NCBI GenBank assembly: GCA_029261925.1
Contig: JAJDAJ010000035.1
Span: forward strand, 62,001-126,000
DNA: 64,000 bases
Direction of reading: 5' to 3'
Origin: Deltaproteobacteria bacterium
Lineage (GTDB): Bacteria > Myxococcota_A > UBA9160 > SZUA-336
Part shown: positions 60,836-64,000 of the stretch, piece after piece
Layout: every line of letters starts with the position of its first letter
How positions within the stretch are numbered: position 1 is the stretch's first letter
The notes under the pieces: model-generated
What the model was told of the DNA's origin: nothing
Seen by the model: the letters and a program-made list of their open reading frames with translations, nothing else
Database searches by the model: none
Translations under genes and position numbers: made by a program

Positions 60836-61306
60836 ATGGTCTGGTGGATGTCGCGTACGGGTCGGATCGCATGCTGCGTCGCGGCCGTGGGGCTGATCGC
60901 CCTGCCGGGATGCGGCCCCCAGGAGAGCACCGCACCGCAGCCGCCGGCGCCCACGCCGCCCGTGAGCTCGCCGCCCGCGAGCGCTGCCGACCCGCAGGCC
61001 GCTCCGGCGGTCCCGCTCGAACAGCCGGTCGTCCCGGCCGCCGGGCCAGCTCCCGGCCCGGACCCCGCCGCGCCGCCGGAGGACGCGGCGGCGGAAGGGA
61101 TCGCGGGGCTCGAGCCGGAGCCTCCCGCGGTGGAGGCCGCGCCGGCGCGGCGCACGTACCGCGTGCGCACCGGCGACACGCTGGCGAGCATCGCGCAGGC
61201 GCAGTATGGCGACCCCTCGCGCTATCGCGAGCTCTACGAGGCCAATCGCGACCAGATCCGCGACCCGGACGCGATCTCGCCCGGACAGCTGCTGGTGGTG
61301 CCCTGA
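60836..61306 (+). CDS. LysM-domain lipoprotein
   Basis: A 156-residue lipoprotein: signal peptide and lipobox LIALPGC, a Pro/Ala-rich linker of about 70 residues, then one LysM domain at the C terminus (YRVRTGDTLASIAQAQYG, then RYRELYEANRDQI). It probably tethers to peptidoglycan from the outer or inner membrane. GGAGGAGAGGGC precedes ATG 60836. It follows the SMP-30 gene by 105 bases and converges with the enoyl-CoA hydratase gene, ten bases apart. Confidence 0.8.
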   Translation: MVWWMSRTGRIACCVAAVGLIALPGCGPQESTAPQPPAPTPPVSSPPASAADPQAAPAVPLEQPVVPAAGPAPGPDPAAPPEDAAAEGIAGLEPEPPAVEAAPARRTYRVRTGDTLASIAQAQYGDPSRYRELYEANRDQIRDPDAISPGQLLVVP

Positions 61307-61316
61307 GCGAGACGGC

Positions 61317-62102
61317 TCAGCGCCCCGTCCAGCGCGGCGGGCGCTTCTCGGCGAACGCGCGCGGGCCCTCGGCGGCATCCTCGGTGGTGGCGTTGAGCCG
61401 CTCCATGCGCAGGCCCCAGACGATCGCGTCGCGCAGGCCGAAGCCGAGTCCGCGCACGGCCGCCTCCTTGACGCCGCGCAGCGTCAGCGGTGGATGGCTG
61501 GCCATGCGCAACGCCAGCTCCGTGGCCTCGTCGAGCACGCGCTCCGCGGGCACCACGCGGTTGATCAGGCCGATCTCGAGCGCGCGCCGCGCCGTGAGGG
61601 TCTCGCCCGTGAGCAGCAGCTCCATCGCCAGCGGGTACGAGAGGAAGCGCGGTAGCAGCTGCGTGGCGTGGCCGCTGAGCAGCCCCAGCCGGACCTGGGG
61701 CATCGCGAACGTGGCGTGCTCCGAGGCGATGCGAACGTCGGTCGCGAGCATCAGGCTGAAGCCGGAGCCGAGCGCGAGACCGTTGATGGCGCAGACGATC
61801 GGCTTCCAGAACTCCTGGTCCCAGTTCTCCAGCAGCCGGGGCGGGGGCTGGTAGGGGCTCGGTTCCTGCTCCCTTCCGGCCATCTCCTTGAGGTCGACGC
61901 CCGCGCTGAAGGCGCGGTCGCCCGCTCCCGTCAGCACCACCACGCTGACCTCGTCGTCGCGCATCAGCTCGTCCCAGGTTCCGGCGAGATCGCGCCACAT
62001 CGCGCGCGAGCACGCATTGAGCGCCCGTGGCCGGTCGATGGTGACGATCGCGATCCGTCCCGGCTGGCGCTCGCAGCGGATCGCCCCCGCGTCGTCGCTC
62101 AT
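61317..62102 (-). CDS. Enoyl-CoA hydratase/isomerase (crotonase) family protein
   Basis: A 261-residue crotonase-fold enzyme. The oxyanion-hole regions are FSAGVDLKEM and INGLALGSGFSLMLATD. The first catalytic Glu of true hydratases (in the E-G-G-F pattern) is not obvious: the second region reads SGFSLMLA where GGGCELA is usual, and GLLSGHATQLLPR follows. It may be an isomerase, or another crotonase-type reaction on a CoA thioester. It is divergent from the Rieske oxygenase gene. No operon partner is visible on its strand. Confidence 0.83.
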   Translation of the reverse strand: MSDDAGAIRCERQPGRIAIVTIDRPRALNACSRAMWRDLAGTWDELMRDDEVSVVVLTGAGDRAFSAGVDLKEMAGREQEPSPYQPPPRLLENWDQEFWKPIVCAINGLALGSGFSLMLATDVRIASEHATFAMPQVRLGLLSGHATQLLPRFLSYPLAMELLLTGETLTARRALEIGLINRVVPAERVLDEATELALRMASHPPLTLRGVKEAAVRGLGFGLRDAIVWGLRMERLNATTEDAAEGPRAFAEKRPPRWTGR

Positions 62103-62170
62103 GGCCCGCTCCCGTGCATCGTGGGTCCGGGCCTATAATGCGCCCCGGGACGCAGGGTGGAGGATCGGCG

Positions 62171-62242
62171 ATGGGTCGGTGGAGTCGCGACGAGCTCGGG
62201 GCCGCGTTCGAGCGCGAGCTCGCCGACCGGACGGGCGGCTGA
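62171..62242 (+). CDS. Short leader reading frame ahead of the Rieske oxygenase gene
   Basis: A 23-codon frame starts at an ATG with GGAGG eight bases upstream and ends ten bases before the Rieske GTG. The peptide (WSRDELGAAFERELADR) resembles the N-terminal helix of SnoaL/NTF2-like proteins, so it may be a truncated gene. It could also be a translated leader that couples translation to the oxygenase. Confidence 0.35.
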   Translation: MGRWSRDELGAAFERELADRTGG

Positions 62243-62252
62243 GGGAGGTCGC

Positions 62253-63611
62253 GTGGCCGACGACGAGCGCGTTCCGCGACCCTGGCGGCTCGGCCCGGAC
62301 TTCGTGCCGAAGGGCCGCTACACCGACCGCGAGTTCCTGCAGCTCGAGTACGAGCGGCTGTTCCCGCGCATCTGGCAGATGGCCTGTCGCCTCGAGGAGA
62401 TCCCCGAGGTCGGCTCGCACCTGGAGTACCGCATCGGCGACCAGTCGGTCGCCGTCGTGCGCGGGGAGTCGGGGATCCGCGCCTTCTACAACGCCTGCGT
62501 GCACCGCGGTACGCGTCTGATCCGGGGCCGGGGCCGCGCCCCCGAGCTGCGCTGCCCCTTCCACGGCTGGCGCTTCTCGCTCGAGGGCGAGTGCACGTTC
62601 ATGTACTGCGCCGACGAGTTCAACCCCCGCCCCGCGGAGGAGACGCGCCTGCGCGAGATCCGCTGCGAACCCTGGGGCGGCTGGGTCTTCGTCTGCTTCG
62701 ATCCCGACGCCCCCGCGCTGCTCGACTGGCTCGATCCGATCCCGCAGGCACTCGCGCCCTGGCGCCTGGAGGACATGCGCTACCTCTGGCACAAGCGCAC
62801 GATCCTGCCCGCCAACTGGAAGACCGCGATCGACGCCTTCATCGAGGGCTACCACACGCCCGGAACGCACCCGCAGTACGCGCGCTTCGCCGAGAGCGAG
62901 CGTCCCGGCGCCCGACCCCTGTCGCTCGAGGAGTTCGACCGGAGCAGCTGGACGCCGACGCTCACGTACCGCAATCACTCGCGCTTCATCTTCGGGCTGC
63001 GCGAGGAGGGCTCCTCGCACCGGCCCGGCGACACCGCGCCGCAGACGATCGCCAACCACGTGCTCTACCAGGTCGCGGAGCTCCGCTCCCTGAACACCCA
63101 TACCGACGCGCGCGCGGCGCGCGAGCTGGTCGACGAGGAGCTCGCGCCCGGCACCAACCCGTACACGGAGTTCGCGCGGCTGCGCCGCAAGCACGCGGAG
63201 GCCGAGGGCGTGCGCTGGCCCGAGATCACGCCCGGGCAGATGGACGCCGGCGCCGGTGACTGGCACGTGTACCCCACACTGGTGATCCTGCTCGAGACCG
63301 GCTGCGCGCTGGGCTACCGCTCGCTCCCCAACGGCGACGATCCCGACTCGTGCATCTTCGATGTCTGGTCGCTCCAGCTCTTCGGCCCGGGCAAGGCGCC
63401 GCACGTCGAGCTGGAGTTCCACGAGCGCTGGCAGGACGGCGACTTCGGACAGGTGCTCGAGCAGGACTTCCGCAACATGTCCGACGTGACCGCCGGGCTG
63501 CACCAGCGCGGCTTCGACGGACACTGGCTCAACACGAAGCAGGAGATGAGCGTGCTCAACGCGCACCGCATCGCCGACCGCTTCCTGTTCGATCACGACG
63601 CCGGCAGCTGA
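62253..63611 (+). CDS. Rieske ring-hydroxylating oxygenase, alpha subunit
   Basis: A 452-residue oxygenase. The Rieske 2Fe-2S site is C82-x-H84 and C101-x2-H104 (ACVHRGT and CPFHGW). The mononuclear-iron domain shows NWKTAIDAFIEGYHTPGTHP, providing the two His ligands, with an Asp in the C-terminal half (MDAGAGDWHVYP region). This fits a terminal oxygenase adding oxygen to an aromatic or steroid-like ring and needing a reductase, not found nearby. The GTG start has GGGAGG five bases upstream. The subfamily (dioxygenase or 3-ketosteroid-9alpha-hydroxylase-like monooxygenase) is not resolvable by eye. Confidence 0.87.
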   Translation: MADDERVPRPWRLGPDFVPKGRYTDREFLQLEYERLFPRIWQMACRLEEIPEVGSHLEYRIGDQSVAVVRGESGIRAFYNACVHRGTRLIRGRGRAPELRCPFHGWRFSLEGECTFMYCADEFNPRPAEETRLREIRCEPWGGWVFVCFDPDAPALLDWLDPIPQALAPWRLEDMRYLWHKRTILPANWKTAIDAFIEGYHTPGTHPQYARFAESERPGARPLSLEEFDRSSWTPTLTYRNHSRFIFGLREEGSSHRPGDTAPQTIANHVLYQVAELRSLNTHTDARAARELVDEELAPGTNPYTEFARLRRKHAEAEGVRWPEITPGQMDAGAGDWHVYPTLVILLETGCALGYRSLPNGDDPDSCIFDVWSLQLFGPGKAPHVELEFHERWQDGDFGQVLEQDFRNMSDVTAGLHQRGFDGHWLNTKQEMSVLNAHRIADRFLFDHDAGS

Positions 63612-63640
63612 TCCCGCGTCCCGTCGGGGATGCGGCCGGC

Positions 63641-64000
63641 TCAGGCGAAGCGCAGCGTGCCGAAGCGATCCGGCTGGTGGAAGTCCAGCTCCTCGCCGAT
63701 CGGCGCCCAGCTCGCCCAGTGTGGATGCGAGCTGGCGTCGGCGCACTTGAACAGATTGGCGCGCCAGCGGTCGCCCGGGCGCGGCGCCACCGGGCCGACG
63801 CAGGACTCGAAGACCGACCAGGGAACGCGCGCCCCGATTTCCCAGCACACGGGGCCCTCGATCTCGCGCTCCAGGGGTCCGCGCAGGGAGCCGCGCACGA
63901 TGATCCGCGAGCCGGTCGCGGCGGGCAGCGGCGTCCACTTCTCGAAGCCGTCCGGCGTGCGCCGCGGGTCCTCGATCCAGGACAGAAGCAGCGCCCCGCC
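63641..64000 (-). CDS. CBM9/DOMON-like domain protein, C-terminal part (runs off window)
   Basis: The last 119 codons of a gene read from the right edge. The block WEIGARVPWSVFES, then PGDRWRANLFK and WAPIGEELDFHQPDRFGTLRF, match the end of carbohydrate-binding family 9-like proteins, where the final strand reads FHxPERFGxLxF. The N-terminal part lies outside, so the full architecture is unknown. It converges on the Rieske gene, with 29 bases between stops. Confidence 0.6.
   Translation of the reverse strand, partial: GGALLLSWIEDPRRTPDGFEKWTPLPAATGSRIIVRGSLRGPLEREIEGPVCWEIGARVPWSVFESCVGPVAPRPGDRWRANLFKCADASSHPHWASWAPIGEELDFHQPDRFGTLRFA

Noticed and set aside
56947-61854. A 1635-codon plus-strand frame across several genes.
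   Set aside because: It is antisense or out of frame to five genes with clear motifs; its composition is Val/Ala/Arg/Gly-biased with no domain.

Overview
The window is very GC-rich bacterial DNA, densely coded on both strands, with Shine-Dalgarno sites (AGGAG or GGAGG), GTG and TTG starts, lipobox lipoproteins and outer-membrane-type proteins. This indicates a Gram-negative host. Secreted proteins carrying thrombospondin type 3 (TSP3) plus dockerin-like modules, together with a large set of Baeyer-Villiger monooxygenase (BVMO), amidohydrolase, CoA-transferase, short-chain dehydrogenase (SDR) and Rieske genes, suggest an uncultured deltaproteobacterial lineage (Myxococcota, Binatota or similar). 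That placement is inference; no rRNA or other marker gene is present.

Layout. 0-0.33 kb: start of a HerA/FtsK-like ATPase gene and a displaced 3' half of a proline tRNA, read as the right end of an integrated element. 0.5-7.4 kb: catabolic genes (BVMO; BVMO-like monooxygenase, amidohydrolase and GPH transporter in one operon). 7.9-11.3 kb: secreted subtilase with a dockerin module. 11.6-15.1 kb: amidohydrolase, ketosteroid-dehydrogenase-like flavoprotein, short F420/luciferase-like protein. 15.4-17.3 kb: beta-helix plus dockerin gene pair. 17.5-22.0 kb: ECF sigma factor, three unrecognised secreted proteins, a repeat-rich secreted protein and a CsgG/HfaB-family secretin. 22.0-24.2 kb: esterase, VOC and SDR operon. 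24.4-26.5 kb: second copy of the beta-helix/dockerin pair, in inverted orientation. 26.8-29.6 kb: MFS transporter, DUF3187 outer-membrane protein, VOC protein. 29.7-33.9 kb: giant subtilase ending in a dockerin. 34-42.9 kb: exported pyrophosphatase, third BVMO, DEAD-box helicase, poly-gamma-glutamate hydrolase-like protein, MgtE, and an ECF sigma/small membrane protein/MscS operon. 43-53.4 kb: DUF4332 protein, repeat lipoprotein, DUF1214 protein, sulfotransferase, CoA-transferase, deacylase, MFS transporter. 53.5-55.2 kb: diheme cytochrome fused to a dockerin. 55.3-64 kb: SDR, MOSC, citramalate-synthase-like, amidohydrolase, SMP-30, LysM lipoprotein, enoyl-CoA hydratase, Rieske oxygenase, and a partial CBM9-like gene.

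Two themes stand out. The first is surface biology: five secreted proteins share one cysteine-rich TSP3-dockerin module, with no cohesin or glycoside hydrolase in view. Between the two copies of a duplicated beta-helix/dockerin cassette lies an ECF-sigma-linked CsgG locus whose best substrate candidate has 28-residue repeats. I consider this locus the most likely undescribed system: a curli- or holdfast-anchor-like (type VIII) export pathway lacking recognisable CsgE and CsgF. The second theme is catabolism of ketones, steroids or similar lipophilic substrates, arranged as small operons of monooxygenase, hydrolase and transporter. Several decayed fragments (tRNA half, response-regulator tail, MscS tail, shortened luciferase-like protein) show that the region has been rearranged.
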